Shown piece after piece: positions 1 through 7,805 of a DNA stretch of 36,574 nucleotides (position 1 is the stretch's first letter; every line of letters begins with the position of its first letter). The stretch lies in the NCBI GenBank assembly GCA_025210265.1, contig JAOASD010000038.1, positions 1-36,574 on the forward strand. Direction: 5' to 3'. The DNA comes from Pelagimonas sp. GTDB taxonomy: Bacteria; Pseudomonadota; Alphaproteobacteria; Rhodobacterales; Rhodobacteraceae. Position numbers and translations under genes: made by a program. The notes beneath the pieces are model-generated. The model ran no database searches. It was not told the DNA's origin and saw only the letters and a list, made by a program, of their open reading frames with translations.

Positions 1-156
1 ATCGGCACCCGAGCGGGTAAATTCGTCGGTGTGGCACAGGCCTGTGGCCTTGATTTCCACCAGAACCTCTCCGGCCTTCGGGCCTTCAAGGTTAACTTCC
101 ATAACCTCAAGAGGCTTGCCTGCCTCAAGGGCGACGGCGGCACGGGTGCGCATCAT
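1..156 (-). CDS. frmA: S-(hydroxymethyl)glutathione dehydrogenase / class III alcohol dehydrogenase, N-terminal part only
   Basis: The gene runs off the left edge, so only about 52 N-terminal residues are present. They read as the start of a zinc-dependent medium-chain alcohol dehydrogenase: a GroES-like strand with RAAVALEAGKPLEV, followed by TGLCHTDEFTRSGAD, which holds the catalytic-zinc Cys and the His-Thr-Asp/Glu stretch typical of class III enzymes. The family oxidises S-hydroxymethylglutathione, formed from formaldehyde and glutathione, to S-formylglutathione with NAD+ in the cytoplasm. Two adjacent ATG codons (156 and 153) follow a GAGGAGGG ribosome binding site; the second gives the family-like start MRTRAA and may be the real one. 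The gene is divergent from the DMT transporter at 271, so 157-270 must hold both promoters. The rest of the gene is needed to confirm the class III assignment. Confidence 0.85.
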   Translation of the reverse strand, partial: MMRTRAAVALEAGKPLEVMEVNLEGPKAGEVLVEIKATGLCHTDEFTRSGAD

Positions 157-270
157 GGTATTCCCTCCTCTGCGTAATTATTTTTACCTTTGGGGAAATT
201 TTGCCCGCGTGCAACCAGATTGACGCGCGGCGTGAAAGAGGTCATTTTGCGCCTCTGCACAGGAGCTCTC

Positions 271-1185
271 ATGTCACCGATGCGCGGCATTGCGCTGAAA
301 CTGATCGCCGTTTTGCTTTTCTCGATCATGGCGTCGCTGATCAAGGCCAGCGCGGATCTGGTGCCGCCCGGCGAGGCGGTGTTCTTTCGGTCATTTTTCG
401 CCCTGCCGGTGATCCTGACCTGGCTGGCGCTGCGCGGGGATTTGCGCAGCGGGCTGCGGGTCAAGCGGGTGATGGGCCATGTCTGGCGCGGGCTGATCGG
501 CGTGACGGCGATGATCTGCGGCTTTGCGGCGCTGGGGATGTTGCCGCTGCCCGAAGTGACCGCGCTTGGCTATGCGGCGCCCTTGTTGACGGTGATTTTT
601 GCGGCGCTGTTGCTGGGAGAGCGGCTGCGCCTGTTCCGCATGGCGGCGGTCGGTTTGGGGCTGGTTGGCGTGGTGATCGTGCTGTGGCCGCGCCTGTCGC
701 TGGATCAGGTCGACCGGGTGGCGATGATTGGCGTCGGGCTGGTGCTGGCCTCGGCGGTGTTCCGGGCGCTGGCGCAAATCCATATCCGGCGTTTGGTGGC
801 GAGCGAGGAAACCTCGGCCATTGTGTTCTGGTTTTCCATGACGGCGACGGGGTTTTCGCTGCTGACCCTGCCATTTGGTTGGGTCTGGCCGGGTGTGCCT
901 GGTGTGGTGATGCTGGTGTCGGCCGGGTTGGTCGGCGGCTTGGCGCAGATTTTCCTGACCTCGTCCTATCGGTTTTCCGAGGCTGCGGTGCTGGCACCGT
1001 TTGACTATGCCTCGATCCTGTTTGCGATCCTGTTTGGCTATGTCTTCTTTGAGGAGGTGCCGACGGCGACGGTGCTGTCCGGGTCTTTGGTGATCGTGCT
1101 GGCCGGGGCGCTGATCATCTGGCGCGAACGCCAGCTGGGGCTGAAACGCGGCAAGGCGCGGCCTGGGCTGACGCCGCAAGGCTAA
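271..1185 (+). CDS. DMT-superfamily (EamA) transporter
   Basis: This 304-residue protein consists almost wholly of about ten hydrophobic helices, arranged as two repeats of five, as in EamA/RhaT-type drug/metabolite transporters. The first repeat carries PPGEAVFFRSFFALPVIL and the segment ending LGYAAPLLTVIFAALLLGERL. The second carries SEAAVLAPFDYASILFAILFGYVFFEEVP, whose conserved Glu residues follow the last long helices. It is a predicted inner-membrane exporter of small metabolites; the substrate cannot be read from the sequence. The start at 271 is chosen because AGGAG (261-265) lies five bases upstream; a longer in-frame extension back to 190 lacks a comparable site and is charged and not family-like. 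Its stop codon overlaps the stop of the convergent oxidoreductase gene by four bases. Confidence 0.85.
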   Translation: MSPMRGIALKLIAVLLFSIMASLIKASADLVPPGEAVFFRSFFALPVILTWLALRGDLRSGLRVKRVMGHVWRGLIGVTAMICGFAALGMLPLPEVTALGYAAPLLTVIFAALLLGERLRLFRMAAVGLGLVGVVIVLWPRLSLDQVDRVAMIGVGLVLASAVFRALAQIHIRRLVASEETSAIVFWFSMTATGFSLLTLPFGWVWPGVPGVVMLVSAGLVGGLAQIFLTSSYRFSEAAVLAPFDYASILFAILFGYVFFEEVPTATVLSGSLVIVLAGALIIWRERQLGLKRGKARPGLTPQG

Positions 1186-2480
1186 AGATCAAAGGTGGAC
1201 GCCAGAAAATAGGCCGGGCGCAGCAGGTTGCGGCGAAAGCGGCCCAGCGGAAAGCGTTTGGGCGGGCTGGCCAGAAAACCGGGGGCGGGGCCGGGCGCTG
1301 TAAGGTCGGCCATCTGGCTGGCGATCAGCGCGCCTGCATAGCTGCCCATGGCGACGCCATTCCCGTGATAGCCAAGTGCCGCAAACAGGCCGGGTGCCTC
1401 TGGCACCGGTCCGACAAAGGGGGTGAGCCGCCCTGTCAGGCAGACCAGCCCGGCCCATTTATGGGTGATTTCGACATTGGCCCAGGCGGGAAAAAGCGCG
1501 CTGAAATCCTGGCGGATCTGACGGGCGATCTGGGCCTTGCTCCGCTGGGTGGCGCGCAGCCCGCCGCGCATTCCGAACAGAAATCGACCATTTGGCATCA
1601 GGCGGAAATAATGCAGCAGGCTGCGGCTGTCATAGGCCATCTGGGCGCTGGTCCAGCCGGCGCGCGCTTGCTCGGCGTCGCTGAGCGGGCTGGTGACGAT
1701 CACACTGGATTGCACCGGCAGGTAGCGGGCGCGCAACCAGTCGGGCAGATCCTCGGATGAATAGCCATTGGTGGCGATTAGAACGCGTTCTGCGCGCACG
1801 CTACCCGCGTTTATGTCCAGCTGCCAGCCCGTGTTGCGGCGCAAGCCCTGCACCGGGCTTTGATGATAGATACGGGCCCCGGCCTCGCGGGCGGCCTGTG
1901 CCAGTCCCTCCAGATATTTGCGCGGGTTCAGGGCGAACCCTGTGCGCGTGGTCATGCCGCCATGCCAGGGTCCGTTCAGCCCCAGTTCGGGCAGGTCGGA
2001 TTTTTCATGCAGAATGGCATCGGGCCCAGCGTCGCGCTGCATATTACGCCAGGCGCGGGTGCTATGGGCCAGCTGGGTCTCACCATCGGAATGGCGGTCG
2101 ACATCCCAGCCATGTTCGGTGATCAACCCGTCCACATACGCGACAGCGACTTGCTCCATGCCCTGCCACAGCTCGGTATCGGTATCGCCAAACTGGCGAC
2201 GCATTGTGTCAGGCTTTAGCATCCCGCCACCGAGGCAGCAGAACCCGCCATTGCGGCCTGAGGCCCCCCAGCCAAGGGGCTGTGCCTCGAACACAGCCAC
2301 ATCGACCCCGGCGCGGGCCAGATGTAGCGCCGCGTTCAACCCGGTAAAGCCTGCTCCGATGATAGCAACGTCGCAGCGCATGTCGCCCTGCGCGGTGGGC
2401 CAATCCTGCCAGTCGCCGCTGTCCGACCAATAGCAGCCGGTCAGCGGGCCGTAGGCGGCAGGTTCATAGATGCGTTTCAT
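1182..2480 (-). CDS. FAD-dependent oxidoreductase of the PuuB/DadA (DAO) family, last gene of a polyamine operon
   Basis: The 432-residue protein has an N-terminal Rossmann FAD-binding motif (DVAIIGAGFTGLNAALHLA, about residues 38-56) and the DAO-family segment GWGASGRNGGFCCLGG. Near the C-terminus GYHGNGVAMGSYAGALIA matches the second FAD-contact region. This pattern is shared by gamma-glutamylputrescine oxidase (PuuB) and related amine oxidases, which use O2 to oxidise an amine to an aldehyde plus H2O2. Its place as last gene after four polyamine ABC transporter genes supports a polyamine or amine substrate. The start overlaps the stop of the upstream permease gene by four bases (ATGA), and the AGGAGG site is only about one base from the ATG, so translation is probably coupled. 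No gamma-glutamylputrescine synthetase gene lies nearby, so the exact substrate is open. Confidence 0.8.
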   Translation of the reverse strand: MKRIYEPAAYGPLTGCYWSDSGDWQDWPTAQGDMRCDVAIIGAGFTGLNAALHLARAGVDVAVFEAQPLGWGASGRNGGFCCLGGGMLKPDTMRRQFGDTDTELWQGMEQVAVAYVDGLITEHGWDVDRHSDGETQLAHSTRAWRNMQRDAGPDAILHEKSDLPELGLNGPWHGGMTTRTGFALNPRKYLEGLAQAAREAGARIYHQSPVQGLRRNTGWQLDINAGSVRAERVLIATNGYSSEDLPDWLRARYLPVQSSVIVTSPLSDAEQARAGWTSAQMAYDSRSLLHYFRLMPNGRFLFGMRGGLRATQRSKAQIARQIRQDFSALFPAWANVEITHKWAGLVCLTGRLTPFVGPVPEAPGLFAALGYHGNGVAMGSYAGALIASQMADLTAPGPAPGFLASPPKRFPLGRFRRNLLRPAYFLASTFDL

Positions 2481-3295
2481 GCCTCCTGCGTGGCGGCGCG
2501 CTCATCGCGCTTTTGCGTTGCTGCGGCGCGTTTCGTCACCAGCGAGGCGGTTATCACGCCGCAGGTCACAATGGCGATCAGCAGGGTCGAAAGCGCGTTG
2601 ATCTCTGGCGAAACCCCCAGCCGCACGGCGGAAAACACCTTGATCGGTAGGGTGGTTGCCCCCGGCCCGCTGGTAAAGCTGGCAATGACCAGATCGTCCA
2701 GCGACAGGGTAAAGGCCAGCAGCCAGCCGGAAATCACCGCAGGCGCGATGATCGGCAGGGTCACAAGGCGGAAGGCTTCGAATTGCGAACAGCCCAGATC
2801 CAGCGCGGCCTCTTCCAGCGACCGGTCAAAGGTCGCCAGCCGCGAGGATACAACAACCGAAACATAGCACATGGCAAAGGTCGTATGCGCCAGAACCACG
2901 GTCAGCACGCCGCGATCCAGCCCGATCCCGATGAACAGCAGCAACAGCGACAGGCCGGTGATGACTTCGGGCATGACCAGCGGGGCGTAGATCATGCCGG
3001 AAAACAGCGTGCGCCCGGCAAAGCGCCCGCCGCGCACCAGCACCTGCGCCGCCATGGTTCCCAGGATCGTGGCCAGGGTCGAGGAAAAGAACGCGACCTT
3101 GACCGTGACCCAGGCTGCATCCAGGAACTCTTCGTTCTGGAACAGCTCGCCATACCATTTGGTCGAAAACCCGGCCCAGACCGTGACCAGTCGGCTTTCG
3201 TTAAAGCTATAGATCACAAGGATGATCATGGGCAGATACAGGAAGGCAAAGCCCAGCGTCAGCGACGTGGCATTAAACCAGCTAAAGCGTCTCAT
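2477..3295 (-). CDS. potI: Polyamine ABC transporter inner-membrane permease, PotI/PotC type
   Basis: This 272-residue permease has about six transmembrane helices, beginning MRRFSWFNATSLTLGFAFLY. The cytoplasmic EAA loop that docks on the ATPase is clear: EEAALDLGCSQFEAFRLVTLP followed by IIAPAVISGWLLAF. The segment SLDDLVIASFTSGPGATTLP is typical of the PotC/PotI subgroup. With PotH it forms the membrane channel for imported putrescine or spermidine. The start at 3295 follows GGGAGGA with six bases of spacing and overlaps the potH stop by four bases, so the pair is translationally coupled. A longer in-frame reading upstream would run through potH and is rejected. It is one of two non-identical permeases, as expected for a heterodimeric channel. 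Confidence 0.92.
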   Translation of the reverse strand: MRRFSWFNATSLTLGFAFLYLPMIILVIYSFNESRLVTVWAGFSTKWYGELFQNEEFLDAAWVTVKVAFFSSTLATILGTMAAQVLVRGGRFAGRTLFSGMIYAPLVMPEVITGLSLLLLFIGIGLDRGVLTVVLAHTTFAMCYVSVVVSSRLATFDRSLEEAALDLGCSQFEAFRLVTLPIIAPAVISGWLLAFTLSLDDLVIASFTSGPGATTLPIKVFSAVRLGVSPEINALSTLLIAIVTCGVITASLVTKRAAATQKRDERAATQEA

Positions 3296-4182
3296 TTGCC
3301 GTCCTCCCGCGCTTTTTGCTCGGTGCGCTGGAACAGCACGATGGGGATGATCAGCAACAGCAGCAGGATCACCGCCACCGCCGAGGCCACAGGCCAGTCG
3401 CGGTTGGAGAAGAATTCCTCCCACAGGATTTTGCCAATCATCAGTGTGTCAGACCCGCCCAGCAGCGAGGGGATCACAAATTCGCCCAGCGTTGGGATGA
3501 AGACCAGGAAGCAGCCCGCGATGATCCCGTTGCGGGCCAGCGGGAACGTCACCAGCCAAAAGGCCGTCAGGCTGGTACAGCCCAGATCCTCGGCCGCTTC
3601 CAGCAGGCTTTCGTCCAGCCGCTCCAGCGCGGTGTAGATCGGCAGCACCATGAAAGGCAGATAGGTGTAGACAATGCCGATATAGACAGCGGTGTTGGTG
3701 TTCAGGATGGTCAGGGGCTCGCCGATCAGGCCAATCCCCATCAGGAACTGGTTCAGCAGACCCTCGTTGGACAGGATCCCCATCCACGCATAGACCCGGA
3801 TCAGGAACGAAGTCCAGAAAGGCAGGATCACCAGCATCAGCAGGGTCGGACGCCATTCCGGCGCAGCGCGGGCCATGCCATAGGCCAGCGGAAAGCCCAC
3901 CAGCAGCGTGGCGATGGTGGAGATCACAGCAATGCGGATCGAGCTGAGATAGGCCTTTAGATACAGGTCATCGGTGGTCAGAAAGACGAAATTCTCAAAA
4001 TCCAGCTCGGCAAAGAAATCGCGCAGCCCGGCCCAGCCGGTCGCCAGATCCAGCTGCGGGAAATAGGGCGGACGGGCCAATGCGGCGTCCGAGAGCGAGA
4101 TCTTGAGCACAATGGCAAAGGGCACAAGGAACAGCGCCAGCAGCCACAGATAAGGCACGGCGATCAGAAAGGCGCGGCGCAT
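3292..4182 (-). CDS. potH: Polyamine ABC transporter inner-membrane permease, PotH/PotB type
   Basis: The 296-residue protein starts MRRAFLIAVPYLWLLALFLVPF, a first transmembrane helix, and continues with about five more. The EAA loop reads EAAEDLGCTSLTAFWLVTFP and is followed by the family segment GCFLVFIPTLGEFVIPSLLGG. These are hallmarks of the PotB/PotH permease of polyamine importers; PILPFWTSFLIRVYAWMGIL-like residues in the middle fit too. ATG at 4182 is preceded by AAGGAG seven bases away. The gap to the upstream ATPase gene is 99 bases and holds a perfect inverted repeat, whereas the downstream junction with potI is a four-base overlap. It acts in the cytoplasmic membrane with PotI, the ATPase and the binding protein. 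Subgroup choice (putrescine versus spermidine) cannot be settled by eye. Confidence 0.92.
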   Translation of the reverse strand: MRRAFLIAVPYLWLLALFLVPFAIVLKISLSDAALARPPYFPQLDLATGWAGLRDFFAELDFENFVFLTTDDLYLKAYLSSIRIAVISTIATLLVGFPLAYGMARAAPEWRPTLLMLVILPFWTSFLIRVYAWMGILSNEGLLNQFLMGIGLIGEPLTILNTNTAVYIGIVYTYLPFMVLPIYTALERLDESLLEAAEDLGCTSLTAFWLVTFPLARNGIIAGCFLVFIPTLGEFVIPSLLGGSDTLMIGKILWEEFFSNRDWPVASAVAVILLLLLIIPIVLFQRTEQKAREDGK

Positions 4183-4218
4183 CTTATGTCTCCTTTGCGA
4201 TCGGGCTGCGGGACGGGG

Positions 4219-4240
4219 CAAATTTCTGGGCAGAAATTTG
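4219..4240. repeat. Perfect inverted repeat between the polyamine ATPase and permease genes
   Basis: Two perfect 10-base arms, CAAATTTCTG and CAGAAATTTG, are separated by GG in the 99-base gap between the ATPase stop (4282) and the permease start (4182). In RNA it would form a short AU-rich hairpin inside the operon transcript. There is no U-run after it on the minus strand, so it is not a standard terminator. It may be a mobile REP-like palindrome or an mRNA processing/stability element; this is inference. Confidence 0.7.
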
Positions 4241-4281
4241 GTCGCCTGTGGCGAGCGATGCGGGGGAGTGTCCAGCGCGGT

Positions 4282-5670
4282 TCATGTGGTCAGCACCACG
4301 CCAGCGGTGGTGGTGAAACTGACCCAGACCTCGTCTTCCCAGGTGATTGCGCGGCGGGACAGGCGGCGGGTATTGGCCTGTTGGGCCTTCACCATCAGCC
4401 CACCGGCCAATTCGACGTGATAGGTCGAGATATTGCCCAGATAGGCGATGTCGATGACTTTGCCCTGCAGGGCGTTCACGGCCCCCTCGGGGCGGTCTTT
4501 CGCAATCGAGAGTTTTTCGGGCCGTAGGGCCAGAGTGATGTCCGCCCCGTGCAACGCCGCATCCCCATTGCTGGCGATGATGGGCGGGTGATCGGCGCTC
4601 CATTGGATCGACAGCCCGCCGGCAGGGATGTCTGCGGCGGCAGCTACGGGCGCGGGGGGGGCGTTGGCCTGGGTGCGTTCCTCTGCGGACGGGGCGGGCA
4701 GAGCTTTCTGTTCCTCGGGCCGGGCCCCAAGAACCGGGGAGAGCACCTTGTCATGCAGCCACTTGCCGTATTCATTTGGCTGGGCGCGGCGCTCTTGTTT
4801 GGTGGGTTCGGGCGCGGTCTCGGCAGGTTTTTCAGCGATCGGTGCGGCGGGGGCCGTATCAGCAGGGGCCGCTGCCGGGGCGTCAGGGCGGGCAGAGGCC
4901 TTGCCGGGGATCAGGTTCACCTCGCCAATGAAATCAGCAACATAGACGGAATTGGGCGCTTCGTAGATCACATCGGGGGTGGCGACCTGCACCAGACGGC
5001 CCTCGTCCATCACGGCGACGCGGCTGGCCACGGTCATGGCCTCTTCCTGGTCGTGGGTGACGATGACAAAGGTCGTGCCGGTGCTTTCCTGAATATCCAT
5101 CAGTTCGAACTGCGTTTCCTGACGCAGCTTTTTGTCCAGCGCGCCCAGAGGTTCGTCCAGCAGCAGCAGTTTCGGCGCTTTGGCCAGCGAACGGGCCAGT
5201 GCCACGCGCTGCCGCTGCCCGCCGGAAATCTGGTGCGGCTTGCGGCGGGCGAATTTTTCCAGACGGGTCAGGCGCAGCATCTCTTCGACGCGGGTGGCGA
5301 TCTCGTCCTTGCTTTTCTTTTCGCGGCGCAGGCCAAAGGCGATGTTGTCCCAGATCGACAGATGCGGGAACAGCGCATAGCTTTGGAACATCATGTTCAC
5401 CGCGCGCTTGTTCGGTGGCACGGTGTCGATTTCCTCACCGCCCAGCAGGATATGACCTTCTGTCGGGGATTCGAACCCGGCCAGCATCCGCATCATCGTG
5501 GTCTTGCCACAGCCAGAGGGGCCCAGCAGGGCAAAAAATTCACGCTCATAGATATTGAGGCTCAGCGTGTCGATCGCGGTGAAATCACCGAACCGCTTGG
5601 TGACTCCGTTGAACTGAATCAGGGGTTTGGCGTCGGGATCATCCCAGGGGGCAAAGACGGGAACGGACAT
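4282..5670 (-). CDS. potA: Polyamine ABC transporter ATP-binding protein (PotA/PotG type) with an unusual linker insertion
   Basis: All ATPase motifs are present: Walker A GPSGCGKTT (residues 50-58), Q-loop near QSYALFP, signature SGGQRQRVALARS (149-161), Walker B LLLLDEPLGALD (168-179) and the switch histidine in VTHDQEEAM. It powers uptake of polyamines through PotHI. The C-terminal TOBE-type regulatory domain is recognisable (ALRPEKLSI, about 381-389). At 462 residues it is about 90 longer than typical PotA/PotG. The excess lies at about 258-350, between FIGEVNLIPG and the TOBE core, as an Ala/Pro/Glu-rich stretch interrupted by a more ordered piece, NEYGKWLHDKVLSPVLG. No frameshift is visible and the reading frame is continuous. 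ATG at 5670 has an AGGA site upstream. A 104-base gap with a strong hairpin separates it from potF. Confidence 0.92.
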   Translation of the reverse strand: MSVPVFAPWDDPDAKPLIQFNGVTKRFGDFTAIDTLSLNIYEREFFALLGPSGCGKTTMMRMLAGFESPTEGHILLGGEEIDTVPPNKRAVNMMFQSYALFPHLSIWDNIAFGLRREKKSKDEIATRVEEMLRLTRLEKFARRKPHQISGGQRQRVALARSLAKAPKLLLLDEPLGALDKKLRQETQFELMDIQESTGTTFVIVTHDQEEAMTVASRVAVMDEGRLVQVATPDVIYEAPNSVYVADFIGEVNLIPGKASARPDAPAAAPADTAPAAPIAEKPAETAPEPTKQERRAQPNEYGKWLHDKVLSPVLGARPEEQKALPAPSAEERTQANAPPAPVAAAADIPAGGLSIQWSADHPPIIASNGDAALHGADITLALRPEKLSIAKDRPEGAVNALQGKVIDIAYLGNISTYHVELAGGLMVKAQQANTRRLSRRAITWEDEVWVSFTTTAGVVLTT

Positions 5671-5734
5671 GGGGCCATCCTAGGCAGCGCCCCGAGGCGG
5701 AGCGGCAGGCGTTCAAATATGCAAAGCAGAGCGA

Positions 5735-5764
5735 GGCCAGCGCCGGGTCACAGCGGCGCTGGCC
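5735..5764 (-). promoter_or_regulatory. Stem-loop between the binding-protein gene and the ATPase gene
   Basis: Perfect 10-base arms GGCCAGCGCC and GGCGCTGGCC enclose a 10-base loop, starting about 10 bases after the stop of the polyamine binding protein gene. No U-run follows on the minus strand. Hairpins at this position in other ABC operons protect or partly terminate the mRNA so that the binding protein is made in excess. That role is inferred from position only. Confidence 0.6.
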
Positions 5765-5774
5765 GGAAATCAGG

Positions 5775-6860
5775 TCAGGTGCCCGATTTGATCTTGGTCC
5801 ACAGGCGCGTCACGCTGCGCTGGGTTTTGACCGGATAAGGGGTGGTGGTGAAGGTGTTGTCCATTGCCGCCGCGTCCGGGTAGATGGCGGGATCGCCGAT
5901 CACGTCCTCTTCGAGGAATTCCTGCGAGGCCTTGTTGCCATTGGCGTAATAGACATAGTTCGACGCCGCCGCCATGTTCTGCGCATCCATGATGAAGTTC
6001 AGAAAGGCATGGGCCCCTTCGGGGTTGGGCGCGTCCACGGGGATCGCCATCTGGTCGAACCACATCAGCGCGCCCTCGTCCGGGGCATAATAGCTGATTT
6101 CCACGCCGTTTTCGGCTTCGGCTGCGCGGTCGCGGGCCTGCAGCACATCGCCGGACCAGCCAACCGCAACGCAGATGTCCCCATTGGCCAGCGCGTTGAT
6201 ATATTCAGAGCTGTGGAATTTCTGGATATGCGGACGGATGGGCGCCAGCACGGATTCCGCTTTGGCGATGACTTTGGGGTCATGGCTGTCGGGGTTTTCG
6301 CCCAGATAGTTCAGCACGGCGGGAATGATTTCGGCCGGGGCGTCCAGCATGTGGATGCCGCATTCTGCCAGTTTGGCTGCGTTCTCGGGCTTAAAAATCA
6401 GATCCCAGCTGGACACGGGCGCATCGTCGCCCAGGATTTCTTTGACCCGCGCTTCGTTCACGCCCAGGCCGGTGGTGCCCCACATGTAGTTGATGGAATA
6501 CCCATTGTCCGGGTCATATTTTGCGGTGCGATCTGCGATCACATCCCACAGGTTGCCGGCATTGGAGAGTTTGGCCATGTCCAGCGGTTGAAACGCCCCG
6601 GCGCTGATCTGGCGCTGCAGGAAAGTCCCGGTGGGCACAACCACGTCATAGCCGGACCCGCCCGCCAGCATCTTGGTTTCCAGCACTTCGTTGCTGTCGA
6701 ACACGTCATAGACCAGCTTGAAGCCGGTTTCTTCTTCGAATTTGGTCAGCAGGTCTTCGTCGATATAATCGGACCAGTTATAGACGCGTACCTCGTCGGC
6801 CTGTGCCATGGCGGCGGTCAGGGCCAGGGTGGCGGTGACGCTGAGCAGGTGTTTCATCAT
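5775..6860 (-). CDS. potF: Periplasmic putrescine/spermidine-binding protein, PotF/PotD type
   Basis: This 361-residue protein begins with a Sec signal peptide: MMKHLLSVTATLALTAAMAQA, with probable cleavage before DEVRVYNWSDYID. VYNWSDYI is the classic opening of PotF/PotD. Other family features are the KLVYDVFDSNEVLETKML and GYDVVVPTG segments, a WGTTGLG loop, and the C-terminal PEGAHAFLNFIMDAQNMA. It captures polyamines in the periplasm and delivers them to PotHI. The start is placed at 6860 because GGGAG lies nine bases upstream; the adjacent ATG at 6857 is equally possible. A further extension to 6944 has no signal-like sequence. It is the first gene of the minus-strand operon and is divergent from the GntR regulator. 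Ligand preference was not deduced. Confidence 0.93.
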   Translation of the reverse strand: MMKHLLSVTATLALTAAMAQADEVRVYNWSDYIDEDLLTKFEEETGFKLVYDVFDSNEVLETKMLAGGSGYDVVVPTGTFLQRQISAGAFQPLDMAKLSNAGNLWDVIADRTAKYDPDNGYSINYMWGTTGLGVNEARVKEILGDDAPVSSWDLIFKPENAAKLAECGIHMLDAPAEIIPAVLNYLGENPDSHDPKVIAKAESVLAPIRPHIQKFHSSEYINALANGDICVAVGWSGDVLQARDRAAEAENGVEISYYAPDEGALMWFDQMAIPVDAPNPEGAHAFLNFIMDAQNMAAASNYVYYANGNKASQEFLEEDVIGDPAIYPDAAAMDNTFTTTPYPVKTQRSVTRLWTKIKSGT

Positions 6861-6915
6861 CTTTTCGATCTCCCTGTGGAATGGCTGAGGTCTTGTGCCC
6901 CATTGCTGGCTTTGG

Positions 6916-6944
6916 ATTTGATCAAACTGTGTGTTGCATGGCAA
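6916..6944 (-). promoter_or_regulatory. Candidate sigma-70 promoter of the pot operon with overlapping TTTGATCAAA palindrome
   Basis: On the minus strand TTGCCA (6939-6944) and TCAAAT (6916-6921) are 17 bases apart. The palindrome TTTGATCAAA (6917-6926) covers the -10 region, where a repressor would block RNA polymerase. The nine bases ATTTGATCA recur in the promoter of the aminotransferase gene at 7787-7795. Both hexamers match consensus only partly, so the assignment is tentative. Confidence 0.4.
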
Positions 6945-7071
6945 GGGTTAAGATGCTTCCATGCGGTTCGTGAACATGCAAGTGAATGGAATAGGCGCAA
7001 AAGCGCGGATCGTGTCATGAAGATCCGGGCGCTGCTTTGCTTTGCGCCAGCCTGCCGCGAAAGGAGGCGGA

Positions 7072-7734
7072 ATGAATATGCAATCTGACCGCTCTGGCCG
7101 TGCGGGGCTGCCCGCGCATGAATTGGTGTATCGTCGCTTGCGGGACATGATCCTTTTTGGCGAACTGGCACCGGGGCAGCCGGTGACCATTCAGGGTTTG
7201 GTGGATCGCCTCGAGGTCGGGATGACTCCGATCCGCGAAGCCCTGCGCCGCCTGACAGCCGAAGGCGCGTTGCAGGCGCTGGGCAATCGCCGGATTGCAG
7301 TCCCCGAGCTGACCGTTTCAGATGTAGACGAGCTGACACAGGCGCGGGTTGCGCTGGAACCTCTGCTGGCGGAACGCGCCTGCCGACGCGCAACGGATGG
7401 TATGATCGCAGAGCTTGCAGAGATCGATGCGGCGCTGGACGAGGCCATCGGTTATGGGGATATAGGCCGGTATCTACAGCACAATCACGCCTTTCACCGC
7501 CAGTTGAACACTATGGCGGAGGCTCCGATTTTGCAGGCGCTTGTGGATGGTCTTTGGTTGCGCTTTGGTCCCAGTCTGCGGGTGGTCTGTGGGCAGGTAG
7601 GCACACAGAATGTCCCGGATCGGCATAAGGATCTGATGGCGGCGCTGACGACGGGGGATCCGCAGGCGGCGGCCCGCGCGATTCGTGAGGATGTCGAACA
7701 GGGCATGGTGCTGGTGCGGCGCGCCGCTTTGTGA
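7072..7734 (+). CDS. GntR-family transcriptional regulator, FadR/FCD subfamily
   Basis: The 220-residue protein has an N-terminal winged helix-turn-helix (about 15-80) with the GntR pattern LVYRRLRDMILFGELAPGQPVT and VGMTPIREALRRLTAEGAL. An all-helical FCD effector domain follows; its HNHAFHRQL and RHKDLMAAL histidines fit the metal/ligand site of this subfamily. It sits between the divergent polyamine uptake operon and the aminotransferase, so it is the obvious local regulator, probably a repressor released by a polyamine or an intermediate (inference). AAGGAGG at 7061-7067 is four bases from ATG 7072 and ten from ATG 7078, so the start could be two codons later. Orientation is the same as the aminotransferase gene 119 bases downstream, which has its own candidate promoter. 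Confidence 0.9.
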   Translation: MNMQSDRSGRAGLPAHELVYRRLRDMILFGELAPGQPVTIQGLVDRLEVGMTPIREALRRLTAEGALQALGNRRIAVPELTVSDVDELTQARVALEPLLAERACRRATDGMIAELAEIDAALDEAIGYGDIGRYLQHNHAFHRQLNTMAEAPILQALVDGLWLRFGPSLRVVCGQVGTQNVPDRHKDLMAALTTGDPQAAARAIREDVEQGMVLVRRAAL

Positions 7735-7773
7735 CCGATCCTATGGTCTGAGGACGGGCGGGATGGGATTCAG

Positions 7774-7805
7774 TTGACAGGTCCGAATTTGATCATATTC
7801 TGATC
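7774..7805 (+). promoter_or_regulatory. Candidate promoter and operator of the aminotransferase gene
   Basis: TTGACA (7774-7779) and TATTCT (7796-7801) are spaced by 16 bases, a reasonable sigma-70 promoter. Over the -10 lies GATCA-N5-TGATC (7791-7805), and ATTTGATCA (7787-7795) is identical to nine bases in the pot operon promoter. A shared operator for the adjacent GntR regulator is the simplest reading, but it is inference. Confidence 0.45.

Noticed and set aside
4183-4603. Frame in the potA-potH gap that could hint at an extra gene
   Set aside because: It overlaps the TOBE domain of the ATPase and has no ribosome site. The gap is better explained by the inverted repeat.
5735-5764. Reading the potF hairpin as a full rho-independent terminator
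   Set aside because: There is no U-run on the minus strand, and the downstream genes clearly belong to the same transporter.
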